Shown one piece after another: positions 9,134 through 16,741 of a stretch of 64,000 nt of DNA (its first letter is position 1; each line of letters opens with the position of its first letter). The notes under the pieces were generated by a model that was not told the DNA's origin, did no database searches, and saw only the letters and a program-made list of their open reading frames with translations. This stretch comes from Scandinavium vulneris_A. GTDB taxonomy: Bacteria; Pseudomonadota; Gammaproteobacteria; Enterobacterales; Enterobacteriaceae. The position numbers and the translations under genes are program-made. The stretch is from contig JBKGRZ010000001.1 in NCBI GenBank assembly GCA_046518185.1, positions 62,001-126,000 of the forward strand, written 5' to 3'.

Positions 9134-9165
9134 GTGGGGCAGCGTAACGTTGCCCCACTGTGTCT
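9134..9165 (+). terminator. intra-operon attenuator hairpin after oppA
   Basis: A stem of about 11 base pairs (GTGGGGCAGCG / CGTTGCCCCAC, one G-U pair, loop TAA) at 9134-9158 begins ten bases after the oppA stop and is followed by a moderately T-rich tract. It probably acts as a partial terminator or 3' RNA stabiliser that keeps oppA mRNA above oppBCDF. Inferred from structure. Confidence 0.6.
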
Positions 9166-9244
9166 TATTTCACGCACTATCACATGACAGCATCAGCCAG
9201 GCTGATCCGCGACATGTAAAGGCACACGCCAGAAGGTACGGGCA

Positions 9245-10165
9245 ATGTTGAAATTTATTTTACGCCGCTGTCTGGAAGCGATTCCGACACTCTTTATCCT
9301 TATTACGATTTCCTTCTTTATGATGCGTCTTGCGCCGGGTAGTCCATTTACCGGGGAACGTACGCTGCCGCCTGAAGTCATGGCGAATATTGAAGCTAAA
9401 TATCACCTGAACGACCCGATCGGCGTCCAGTACTTCAACTATCTGAAGCAACTGGCGCACGGCGATTTCGGACCGTCATTCAAATATAAAGATTATTCCG
9501 TCAACGACCTGGTGGCCGCGAGCTTCCCGGTGTCGGCCAAATTAGGCTTTGCAGCCTTCTTCCTGGCGGTAATCCTCGGGGTGACCGCAGGGGTCATCGC
9601 CGCACTCAATCAAAATACCAAGTGGGATTATGCCGTGATGGGGGTCGCGATGACCGGGGTGGTTATCCCGAGCTTCGTGGTCGCACCGTTGCTGGTGATG
9701 ATCTTCGCCATCATGCTGCATTGGCTGCCGGGCGGGGGCTGGAACGGCGGGGCGCTCAAATACATGATCCTGCCAATGGTGGCGCTGTCCCTGGCCTATA
9801 TTGCCAGCATTGCGCGTATCACCCGTGGCTCAATGATTGAAGTGCTGCACTCCAACTTCATCCGCACCGCGCGGGCGAAGGGGCTGCCGATGCGTCGTAT
9901 TATCCTGCGTCATGCGCTGAAACCTGCGCTGCTGCCGGTGCTCTCCTACATGGGGCCTGCTTTCGTCGGGATTATTACCGGTTCGATGGTGATTGAAACC
10001 ATTTATGGTCTGCCGGGAATCGGCCAGCTGTTCGTTAACGGCGCGCTGAACCGCGACTATTCGTTGGTGCTGAGCCTGACGATTCTGGTAGGCGCTTTGA
10101 CCATTCTGTTTAACGCGATCGTCGACGTGCTGTATGCCGTCATCGATCCGAAAATCCGTTACTGA
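9245..10165 (+). CDS. oppB: oligopeptide ABC transporter permease OppB
   Basis: Inner-membrane permease subunit of the Opp importer. The 306-residue protein has the typical N-terminal transmembrane helix (RRCLEAIPTLFILITISFF), a periplasmic loop, and a BPD_transp_1 domain with about five more helices. The EAA-type coupling motif is near residues 200-225 (NFIRTARAKGLPMRRIILRH), which contacts the ATPases OppD/OppF. It is followed 14 bases later by oppC. Length and sequence match E. coli OppB. Confidence 0.97.
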   Translation: MLKFILRRCLEAIPTLFILITISFFMMRLAPGSPFTGERTLPPEVMANIEAKYHLNDPIGVQYFNYLKQLAHGDFGPSFKYKDYSVNDLVAASFPVSAKLGFAAFFLAVILGVTAGVIAALNQNTKWDYAVMGVAMTGVVIPSFVVAPLLVMIFAIMLHWLPGGGWNGGALKYMILPMVALSLAYIASIARITRGSMIEVLHSNFIRTARAKGLPMRRIILRHALKPALLPVLSYMGPAFVGIITGSMVIETIYGLPGIGQLFVNGALNRDYSLVLSLTILVGALTILFNAIVDVLYAVIDPKIRY

Positions 10166-10179
10166 CACTGGAGTTCGCC

Positions 10180-11088
10180 ATGATGTTGAGTAAGAAAAAC
10201 AGCGAGGCGCTGGAACACTTCAGTGAAAAACTGGAAGTCGAAGGTCGTAGCCTTTGGCAGGATGCCCGCCGTCGTTTTATGCATAACCGTGCCGCGGTCG
10301 CCAGCCTCTGTGTGCTGGTGGTGATTGCCCTGTTCGTGATCCTGGCGCCGATCCTGTCGCAGTTCAGCTATTTCGATACTGACTGGGGGATGATGTCCAG
10401 TGCGCCAGATATGACGTCCGGTCACTATTTTGGTACTGACTCCTCTGGCCGTGACCTGCTGGTCCGTGTCGCCATTGGGGGGCGTATCTCTCTGATGGTG
10501 GGTATTGCCGCCGCGCTGGTGGCGGTGATTCTGGGCACGCTGTATGGCTCACTTTCCGGCTACCTGGGCGGAAAAGTGGATTCGGTGATGATGCGTCTGC
10601 TGGAGATCCTGAACTCCTTCCCGTTCATGTTCTTCGTTATCCTGCTGGTGACCTTCTTTGGTCAAAACATCCTGCTGATTTTTGTGGCTATCGGGATGGT
10701 GTCGTGGCTGGATATGGCGCGTATTGTGCGCGGTCAGACATTAAGTCTGAAGCGTAAAGAGTTTATCGAAGCGGCACAGGTGGGCGGAGTTTCTACGGCC
10801 AACATCGTCGTACGTCATATCGTGCCAAACGTACTGGGCGTGGTGGTGGTGTATGCCTCACTGCTGGTGCCGAGCATGATCCTGTTTGAATCGTTCCTGA
10901 GCTTCCTCGGTCTGGGTACCCAGGAGCCACTCAGCAGCTGGGGCGCATTATTAAGTGATGGCGCCAACTCCATGGAAGTGTCTCCGTGGCTGCTACTGTT
11001 CCCGGCTGGTTTCCTGGTGGTAACCCTGTTTTGTTTCAACTTTATCGGCGATGGCCTGCGTGATGCCCTCGACCCGAAAGACCGCTAA
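10180..11088 (+). CDS. oppC: oligopeptide ABC transporter permease OppC
   Basis: Second permease subunit of the Opp importer, pairing with OppB. The 302-residue protein begins MMLSKKNSEALEHFSEKLEVEG, as in E. coli, with a cytoplasmic tail, a first helix near residues 45-65, the DxxGRD segment (GTDSSGRDLLVRV), and the permease domain with EAA loop RKEFIEAAQVGGVSTANIVVRH. Two consecutive ATG codons are available; the first has GGAG eight bases upstream. The C terminus is DALDPKDR. oppD begins 11 bases later. Confidence 0.97.
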   Translation: MMLSKKNSEALEHFSEKLEVEGRSLWQDARRRFMHNRAAVASLCVLVVIALFVILAPILSQFSYFDTDWGMMSSAPDMTSGHYFGTDSSGRDLLVRVAIGGRISLMVGIAAALVAVILGTLYGSLSGYLGGKVDSVMMRLLEILNSFPFMFFVILLVTFFGQNILLIFVAIGMVSWLDMARIVRGQTLSLKRKEFIEAAQVGGVSTANIVVRHIVPNVLGVVVVYASLLVPSMILFESFLSFLGLGTQEPLSSWGALLSDGANSMEVSPWLLLFPAGFLVVTLFCFNFIGDGLRDALDPKDR

Positions 11089-11099
11089 GGAGTGATGCC

Positions 11100-12110
11100 A
11101 TGAGCACGATTGAAATGGTTAACGCCCCACAGCAGCAAAAGTCTGGACTGCTGCTGGATGTGAAAGATTTGCGCGTGACCTTTGCCACGGCAGATGGCGA
11201 TGTGACGGCGGTAAACGACCTTAACTTTAGCCTCAAAGCGGGCGAAACACTGGGGATCGTTGGCGAATCCGGTTCCGGAAAATCCCAGACCGCGTTTGCC
11301 CTGATGGGACTGCTGGCGAAGAATGGTCGCATTGATGGTGTGGCGGCGTTTAACGGTCGCCAAATCCTCAACCTGCCGGAGAAAGAGCTTAACCGCCTGC
11401 GCGCTGAGCAGATTTCGATGATATTCCAGGATCCGATGACCTCGCTGAACCCGTACATGCGCGTTGGCGAGCAGCTGATGGAAGTCCTGATGCTGCATAA
11501 AGGCATGGGCAAAGCCGAAGCGTTTGAAGAGTCGGTGAAAATGCTGGATGCGGTCAAAATGCCGGAAGCGCGCAAGCGTATGCGTATGTTCCCGCATGAG
11601 TTTTCTGGCGGTATGCGCCAGCGAGTCATGATAGCCATGGCGCTGCTGTGTCGGCCAAAACTGCTGATTGCCGATGAACCGACCACCGCTCTGGACGTGA
11701 CCGTGCAGGCACAGATCATGACCCTGCTGAATGAACTCAAACATGAGTTCAACACGGCCATCATCATGATCACCCATGACCTCGGCGTTGTGGCCGGCAT
11801 TTGTGACAAAGTGCTGGTGATGTATGCCGGACGTACCATGGAATATGGTCAGGCCCGAGATGTGTTTTACAGCCCGGCACATCCCTATTCGATGGGCCTG
11901 CTCAATGCGGTGCCGCGCCTGGATGCCGAAGGTGAAGCGCTGCTGACCATCCCGGGCAACCCACCCAACCTGATGCGACTGCCGAAAGGCTGTCCGTTCC
12001 AGCCGCGCTGCCCGCACGCGATGGAAATCTGTAACACTGCTCCGCCTCTGGAGGAGTTTGCGCCTGGCCGTTTACGCGCCTGCTTTAAACCGGTGGGGGA
12101 TCTGGTATGA
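11100..12110 (+). CDS. oppD: oligopeptide ABC transporter ATP-binding protein OppD
   Basis: One of two ATPases that power Opp. The 336-residue protein shows Walker A GESGSGKS (near residue 58), the Q-loop in MIFQDPMTSLNP, the ABC signature FSGGMRQRV, Walker B LLIADEPTTALD and the H-loop MITHDLGVV. The C-terminal oligopeptide/dipeptide extension has the four-cysteine motif GCPFQPRCPHAMEIC, a known Fe-S-type cysteine cluster of this subfamily. Its stop overlaps the oppF start by four bases (ATGA), indicating translational coupling. Confidence 0.97.
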   Translation: MSTIEMVNAPQQQKSGLLLDVKDLRVTFATADGDVTAVNDLNFSLKAGETLGIVGESGSGKSQTAFALMGLLAKNGRIDGVAAFNGRQILNLPEKELNRLRAEQISMIFQDPMTSLNPYMRVGEQLMEVLMLHKGMGKAEAFEESVKMLDAVKMPEARKRMRMFPHEFSGGMRQRVMIAMALLCRPKLLIADEPTTALDVTVQAQIMTLLNELKHEFNTAIIMITHDLGVVAGICDKVLVMYAGRTMEYGQARDVFYSPAHPYSMGLLNAVPRLDAEGEALLTIPGNPPNLMRLPKGCPFQPRCPHAMEICNTAPPLEEFAPGRLRACFKPVGDLV

Positions 12111-13111
12111 ACGCCGTGACTGATGAAAGAAAAGTTCTGCTCGAAATTGCCGATCTGAAAGTCCATTTTGACATTAAAGATGGCAAACAGTGGTTCTGGC
12201 AGCCCTCGAAAACCCTGAAAGCCGTCGACGGCGTGACCCTGCGTCTGTACGAAGGCGAAACCCTGGGCGTGGTGGGGGAATCCGGCTGCGGTAAATCGAC
12301 TTTTGCCCGCGCCATTATCGGCCTGGTGAAAGCCACCGAAGGCAAAGTGGCGTGGCTGGGCAGAGATTTACTGGGCATGAAACCGGATGAGTGGCGTGCC
12401 GTGCGCAGCGACATTCAGATGATTTTCCAGGATCCGCTGGCATCGCTTAACCCGCGTATGAACATCGGGGATATTATTGCCGAGCCTCTGCGCACTTATC
12501 ACCCGAAGATGCCGCGTCAGGAAGTGCGTGACCGCGTGAAGGCGATGATGATGAAGGTCGGCCTGTTGCCAAATCTCATCAACCGTTATCCGCATGAATT
12601 CTCCGGCGGTCAGTGTCAGCGTATCGGGATTGCCCGCGCGCTTATCCTTGAGCCGAAGCTGATTATCTGTGATGAGCCGGTGTCTGCGCTGGATGTGTCG
12701 ATTCAGGCACAGGTGGTGAACCTGCTGCAACAGCTTCAGCGTGAAATGGGGCTGTCGCTGATTTTCATCGCACATGATTTGGCCGTGGTAAAACACATTT
12801 CCGATCGCGTGCTGGTGATGTATCTGGGCCATGCGGTAGAACTGGGTACCTACGATGAGGTGTATCACAATCCGCTGCATCCTTATACCAAAGCCCTGAT
12901 GTCGGCGGTGCCAATCCCTGACCCGGATTTGGAAAAAAACAAAAAGATACAATTACTCGAAGGGGAGTTACCGTCGCCGATCAATCCGCCGTCAGGCTGC
13001 GTATTCCGCACCCGCTGTCCGATTGCTGGCCCGGAATGTGCGAAAACGCGACCGGTTCTGGAGGGTAGCTTCCGACATGCGGTTTCCTGTCTGAAGGTTG
13101 ACCCGTTATAA
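12107..13111 (+). CDS. oppF: oligopeptide ABC transporter ATP-binding protein OppF
   Basis: Second ATPase of the Opp importer and last gene of the operon. The 334-residue protein has Walker A GESGCGKS, Q-loop MIFQDPLASLNP, signature FSGGQCQRI, Walker B LIICDEPVSALD, H-loop IAHDLAVVKH and the C-terminal cysteine motif GCVFRTRCPIAGPEC. Start overlaps oppD by four bases. A strong terminator follows five bases after the stop, and the ion-channel gene then begins close behind. Confidence 0.97.
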   Translation: MNAVTDERKVLLEIADLKVHFDIKDGKQWFWQPSKTLKAVDGVTLRLYEGETLGVVGESGCGKSTFARAIIGLVKATEGKVAWLGRDLLGMKPDEWRAVRSDIQMIFQDPLASLNPRMNIGDIIAEPLRTYHPKMPRQEVRDRVKAMMMKVGLLPNLINRYPHEFSGGQCQRIGIARALILEPKLIICDEPVSALDVSIQAQVVNLLQQLQREMGLSLIFIAHDLAVVKHISDRVLVMYLGHAVELGTYDEVYHNPLHPYTKALMSAVPIPDPDLEKNKKIQLLEGELPSPINPPSGCVFRTRCPIAGPECAKTRPVLEGSFRHAVSCLKVDPL

Positions 13112-13115
13112 TCTC

Positions 13116-13144
13116 AAGGGCTGACAATTGTCAGCCCTTTTTTA
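13116..13144 (+). terminator. opp operon rho-independent terminator
   Basis: A perfect ten-base stem AAGGGCTGAC / GTCAGCCCTT around AATT, followed by a T tract. It starts only four bases after the oppF stop. The channel gene's GTG is 14 bases after the hairpin, so that gene needs either read-through or a promoter inside oppF. Confidence 0.92.
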
Positions 13145-13157
13145 TTGTGAGGTTATT

Positions 13158-14006
13158 GTGTCCGTCGCTCCGGTTTCACTCCGCCTGCGCCTGTACCAAA
13201 TTCTCTTTGACCAAAATACCCGTTCAGGACGCAGCATAGAGGCGCTCTGCGGTTTTTTTGCGTTATTCAGCGTGGTCATTATTTTTATCGAGTCGGGAGT
13301 AGACTCCCACTACCATTTGTCCTTCGACCAGTGGCACGCATTTGTTTATCTGGAACTGCTAATAACCCTGGTCTTTACCGTTGAGTATTTACTTCGGGTG
13401 TTGTGCTGGCCGCAGCCCGCAAAATATGTTTTCAGCTTCTGGGGCATCATCGATTTGGTGACGGTGCTGCCGCTGTATGTGCTGTGGCTGTGGCCAGAAA
13501 TCGGCGTGAATTATGTCTTCGCCTGGCGAGCCTTGAGAACCATTCGTGTCCTGCGGGTGCTCAAACTGCTGCGTTATATGTCGTCCCTGCGTATATTCTG
13601 GCTGGCGATTGTCAGCGCCCGCCATCAGTTGATGGTGTTCTATTTCTTAATTGCCATTGTGATGGTGGTATTTGGCTCGCTGATGTACGGCATTGAAGGG
13701 CCGGAGAATGGCTTTGTGACGCTGGGTGCATCGGTATATTGGGCAGTGGTGACGGCGACCACGGTCGGCTACGGCGATATTACCCCGCACACCCCGGTCG
13801 GGCGTATGGTGGCGTCGATGCTGATTTTAATTGGCTACTCGGTGATCGCTATCCCAACCGGTCTGATTACAACCCATATGAGCAACGAATATCAGACCCG
13901 ACGTAATGCACGTATTTGCCCAAACTGTCGGCATACCGGGCATGATAAAGGGGCGCGTTTTTGTAATGCCTGTGGAACCGAATTACAAAGCGTGGAGGCC
14001 CGATAG
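13158..14006 (+). CDS. voltage-gated K+ channel-like protein with C-terminal zinc ribbon
   Basis: A six-transmembrane Kv-type ion channel of 282 residues. The voltage-sensor-like S4 helix carries regularly spaced arginines and lysines (RALRTIRVLRVLKLLRYM, about 122-140). The pore loop has the K+ selectivity filter TVGYGD at residues 202-207, followed by a glycine-hinged S6. After S6 comes a short basic linker and a four-cysteine ribbon (C254, C257, C269, C272; CxxC-x11-CxxC). It is not E. coli Kch, which has an RCK domain and lies between yciY and yciI. The frame opens at a TTG inside the opp terminator, but GTG 13158 has GAGG six bases upstream and is preferred. Physiological role unknown; the channel fold is clear. 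Confidence 0.88.
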   Translation: MSVAPVSLRLRLYQILFDQNTRSGRSIEALCGFFALFSVVIIFIESGVDSHYHLSFDQWHAFVYLELLITLVFTVEYLLRVLCWPQPAKYVFSFWGIIDLVTVLPLYVLWLWPEIGVNYVFAWRALRTIRVLRVLKLLRYMSSLRIFWLAIVSARHQLMVFYFLIAIVMVVFGSLMYGIEGPENGFVTLGASVYWAVVTATTVGYGDITPHTPVGRMVASMLILIGYSVIAIPTGLITTHMSNEYQTRRNARICPNCRHTGHDKGARFCNACGTELQSVEAR

Positions 14007-14024
14007 GCATCAGCACCATCGGGC
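13994..14024 (-). repeat. REP-like palindrome at the channel gene end
   Basis: Read on the minus strand, 13994-14024 forms a GCCCGAT / ATCGGGC hairpin ending in GGCCTCC, close to the enterobacterial REP (PU) consensus ending in CCGGCCTAC. The channel gene's final Arg codon and stop lie inside it. No T tract follows, so it is not a terminator. Assignment as REP is by resemblance only. Confidence 0.45.
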
Positions 14025-14041
14025 AAAAAAGAGATTACGGA

Positions 14042-14371
14042 TTATTCACGCCACAGAATATGGCAAATTTTGTGGTCTTTATCGCGGCACAGCAGAACGC
14101 GGGCAAAGATATCGTTAATATCGCCGCCGTCGGTGTCGGCCAGGCCAATCACCACTTCCGCGAAGAAGTCAGGATTCAAATCGAAATCGACATGTTCCTG
14201 CCAGTCTTCCGCCGGGTCGAAAAGCTCGGCACCGCCACGTTCTTCAAACTGCAAATTAAAGAGAATGATATCCGCAGGGTCGAGGTTATCCCCCGCCAGC
14301 TCAAGAAAAATATCGTAAGCCTGCTCGAGCGTTTCGTCTTCGGTCAGGCGATTGTTTAAATCCATATCCAT
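14042..14371 (-). CDS. yciU: YciU family protein (DUF440)
   Basis: A small acidic cytoplasmic protein of 109 residues, same length and almost the same sequence as E. coli YciU (start MDMDLNNRLTEDETLEQAYDIFLELA, end CHILWRE). The family has a negatively charged, DNA-mimic-like surface and has been proposed to bind the HU protein, but its function is not established. It lies 34 bases downstream of clsA on the same strand and is probably co-transcribed with it. Confidence 0.93.
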   Translation of the reverse strand: MDMDLNNRLTEDETLEQAYDIFLELAGDNLDPADIILFNLQFEERGGAELFDPAEDWQEHVDFDLNPDFFAEVVIGLADTDGGDINDIFARVLLCRDKDHKICHILWRE

Positions 14372-14405
14372 GATGACACCTAGGTTTTCAGCTTATGGGC
14401 ACGTT

Positions 14406-15866
14406 TTACAGCAACGGACTAAAGAAGTAAAACAGTCGCTCGGCGGCGCGATGCCACAGCGGACGTTTTAACCAGCGCTGCTCATCCAGCAGGCGTGAAC
14501 GCGAAATATAGTCGTCCTGTACGGCGGCCAAATCACCACCAAAACCGGCATCGTCAATCGCCAGCGTAATCTCGAAATTCAGCCACAGACTGCGCATATC
14601 GAGGTTCACGGTGCCGACCAGACTCAGCTCGCCATCGACCAGCACGCTCTTGGTGTGCAGTAACCCCCCTTCGAACTGATAGATTTTGACGCCCGCCGCC
14701 AGCAGTTCTGTGAAGAAGGCCCGGCTGGCCCAGCCGACCAGCACTGAATCGTTCTTATGCGGCATGATAATGCTCACATCCACGCCGCGTTGGGCGGCGG
14801 TGCAAATAGCATGCAGCAGGTCATCGCTGGGCACGAAATAGGGCGTGGTCATGATCAGGTATTCACGTGCAGAATAGGCCGCGGTGAGTAGCGCCTGGTG
14901 AATCAAATCTTCCGGGAAGCCGGGACCCGAGGCGATGGTATGGATTGTGTGCCCGCTGGCTTCCTCGAACGGCATAATATTGGCGTCAGGGGCAGGGGGT
15001 AAAATGCGTTTACCGGTTTCAATTTCCCAGTCGCAGGAGTAAACAATGCCCATCGAGGTGGCGATAGGGCCTTCCATGCGGGCCATTAAATCTACCCACT
15101 GCCCGACGCCTGAATCCTGCTTGAAGAAGCGCGGGTCGACCATGTTCATGCTGCCGGTGTAGGCAATATAGTTATCGATCATCACCATTTTACGATGCTG
15201 ACGCAGATCCATCCGGCGCAGGAACACACGCATCAGGTTAACCTTCAGCGCTTCCACCACTTCGATACCGGCATTGCGCATCATGGTGACCCACGGGCTG
15301 CGGAAAAAGGCCACGCTACCGGCGGAATCCAGCATCAGGCGGCAGTGTACGCCCCGACGCGCGGCGGCCATGAGTGATTCGGCGACCTGATCGGCCATTC
15401 CGCCCGGCTGCCAGATGTAAAACACCATTTCGATATTGTGGCGGGCAAGCTGGATATCGCGGATCAGCGCCTGCATTACGTCATCGGATTCGGTCAACAG
15501 TTGAAGCTGATTACCTTTTACACCCGCGATGCCTTGGCGGCGTTCACACAGTTTGAACAGTGAGCTTGCCACGGCGCTATTTGATTCAGCAAAGATATGA
15601 TTGCAGGCTTTGAGATCGTTGAGCCACTTGGCGGTAGAAGGCCACATTGCACGGGCGCGCTCGGCGCGTCGCTTCCCCAGATGCAGTTCGCCGAATGACA
15701 GATAGGCGATGATCCCGACCAACGGCAGAATATAGATGATCAGCAACCATGCCATTGCTGAAGGTACCGCGCGTCGTTTCATCAGGATGCGCAACGTCAC
15801 GCCTGCGATTAACAACCAGTACCCCAGAATGACCAGCCAACTCACCACGGTGTAGAAGGTTGTCAT
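14406..15866 (-). CDS. clsA: cardiolipin synthase A
   Basis: Condenses two phosphatidylglycerols into cardiolipin plus glycerol at the inner membrane. The 486-residue protein has two N-terminal transmembrane helices (about 3-25 and 38-58) and two phospholipase-D HKD motifs, HRKMVMID and HTKSVLVD, each in a conserved N-rich context (GSMN and GTVN). The open frame runs 63 codons further upstream, but ATG 15866 aligns with E. coli ClsA (MTTVYTLVSW) and is chosen. Gene order yciU-clsA-yciY is as in E. coli. Confidence 0.97.
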   Translation of the reverse strand: MTTFYTVVSWLVILGYWLLIAGVTLRILMKRRAVPSAMAWLLIIYILPLVGIIAYLSFGELHLGKRRAERARAMWPSTAKWLNDLKACNHIFAESNSAVASSLFKLCERRQGIAGVKGNQLQLLTESDDVMQALIRDIQLARHNIEMVFYIWQPGGMADQVAESLMAAARRGVHCRLMLDSAGSVAFFRSPWVTMMRNAGIEVVEALKVNLMRVFLRRMDLRQHRKMVMIDNYIAYTGSMNMVDPRFFKQDSGVGQWVDLMARMEGPIATSMGIVYSCDWEIETGKRILPPAPDANIMPFEEASGHTIHTIASGPGFPEDLIHQALLTAAYSAREYLIMTTPYFVPSDDLLHAICTAAQRGVDVSIIMPHKNDSVLVGWASRAFFTELLAAGVKIYQFEGGLLHTKSVLVDGELSLVGTVNLDMRSLWLNFEITLAIDDAGFGGDLAAVQDDYISRSRLLDEQRWLKRPLWHRAAERLFYFFSPLL

Positions 15867-15968
15867 AAAAAATCCTTTTGAAAGCCTGTCGTGAGAGTTT
15901 ACGCGTACGGATTCATCTGGCAAATAAAAACAGGCGGCAAAACCACTGGTCACCCGGACACAAGGGTT

Positions 15969-15974
15969 TATAAT
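15969..15974 (+). promoter_or_regulatory. yciY -10 promoter element
   Basis: A perfect TATAAT at 15969-15974 lies 30 bases upstream of the yciY ATG. The -35 at the 17-base distance (CTGGTC) is poor, so strength is uncertain. Confidence 0.4.
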
Positions 15975-16003
15975 GTGCGCTCTTTCATCTCTGAGATGTT
16001 GAA

Positions 16004-16177
16004 ATGAAGCGTAGCAGAAACGAAGTGGGGCGTTGGCGGATGCAGAGACAGGCAAGCCGTCGTAAAGCGCGTTGGCTGGAAGCCCAGTCGCGACGCAACA
16101 TGCGTATCCACGCCATCAGAAAATGTCTGGGGGCCCGGCAGCGAAATTCACTGCTTTTTGCCATCTACACTTTCTGA
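16004..16177 (+). CDS. yciY: small basic protein YciY
   Basis: A 57-residue, very arginine-rich protein, MKRSRNEVGRWRMQRQASRR at its start and SLLFAIYTF at its end. It matches E. coli YciY residue for residue over most of its length. Function unknown; the composition (about a quarter Arg/Lys) suggests nucleic-acid or membrane-surface contact, but this is inference. ATG 16004 follows a weak Shine-Dalgarno (GAGATG) and a good -10. It is divergent from clsA and convergent with yciI, with a shared terminator right after its stop. Confidence 0.85.
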   Translation: MKRSRNEVGRWRMQRQASRRKARWLEAQSRRNMRIHAIRKCLGARQRNSLLFAIYTF

Positions 16178-16181
16178 ACAC

Positions 16182-16217
16182 AAAAAAAGGGCACCGCATG
16201 CGGTGCCTCTTGTTTTT
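16182..16217. terminator. bidirectional terminator between yciY and yciI
   Basis: A perfect palindrome GGCACCGCATGCGGTGCC is flanked by seven A on the left and a T-rich tract (TCTTGTTTTT) on the right. It can therefore stop both convergent transcripts. Confidence 0.88.
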
Positions 16218-16223
16218 GGTGGT

Positions 16224-16520
16224 TCAGAAGACTTTTTTGTACGGACGCACTTTCACTTCAGCGTACACGCCAGCGGCAACATACGGGTCAGCTTCAGCCC
16301 AGGCCTGTGCCGCTTCAATAGATTCAAATTCAGCAATCACCGTCGAACCTTTAAAACCGGCAACACCCGGATCGTTACTGTCAACGGCGGGCATCGGGCC
16401 GGCGGTCAGCAGACGGCCTTCGTCATGCAGCAGCTGCAAGCGGGCGAGGTGAGCAGGACGGACCGACGAACGTTTTTCCAGAGAGTCGGCGACATCTTCA
16501 GCATAAATCACATAAAGCAC
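16224..16520 (-). CDS. yciI: YciI family protein
   Basis: A 98-residue ferredoxin-like (dimeric alpha-beta barrel) protein. The family has a conserved His/Asp pair (RPAHLARL and the later AVDSND region) that resembles an active site, and H. influenzae YciI has been solved structurally, but no reaction is established. I chose GTG 16520 rather than GTG 16526: AAGGAG is eight bases before the former and only two before the latter, and 16520 aligns with the E. coli start MLYVIYA. Divergent from tonB, as in E. coli. Confidence 0.92.
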   Translation of the reverse strand: MLYVIYAEDVADSLEKRSSVRPAHLARLQLLHDEGRLLTAGPMPAVDSNDPGVAGFKGSTVIAEFESIEAAQAWAEADPYVAAGVYAEVKVRPYKKVF

Positions 16521-16673
16521 GGGCACAGCTCCTTAATGATAAATTGTCGAAACACGTTATTTCAAAGCGCTGGCGACTGCAATGCAAAGATCCCTCAAGC
16601 CTGACGGGCGTGTGACGACTGTGCTTTTTTTCATCAACGATTGCAGAAAGTTGACCCAGGATAAGATGGCTTA

Positions 16674-16703
16674 TTGAATATGATTGCTATTTGCATTTAA
16701 AAT
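16674..16703 (+). promoter_or_regulatory. tonB promoter with overlapping Fur-box-like sequence
   Basis: TTGAAT (16674-16679) and TAAAAT (16698-16703) are 18 bases apart. The 19-mer at 16676-16694 between and over them matches the Fur consensus at about 11 of 19 positions. Iron repression of tonB by Fur is established in E. coli, whose sequence here is very similar. Confidence 0.65.
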
Positions 16704-16741
16704 CGAGGCATCATTTTTCAACCGCAGCGATTATGACTTCA

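Noticed and set aside
14001..14030. Terminator after the channel gene
   Set aside because: The hairpin is followed by A rather than T on the plus strand, and on the minus strand the T run precedes it.
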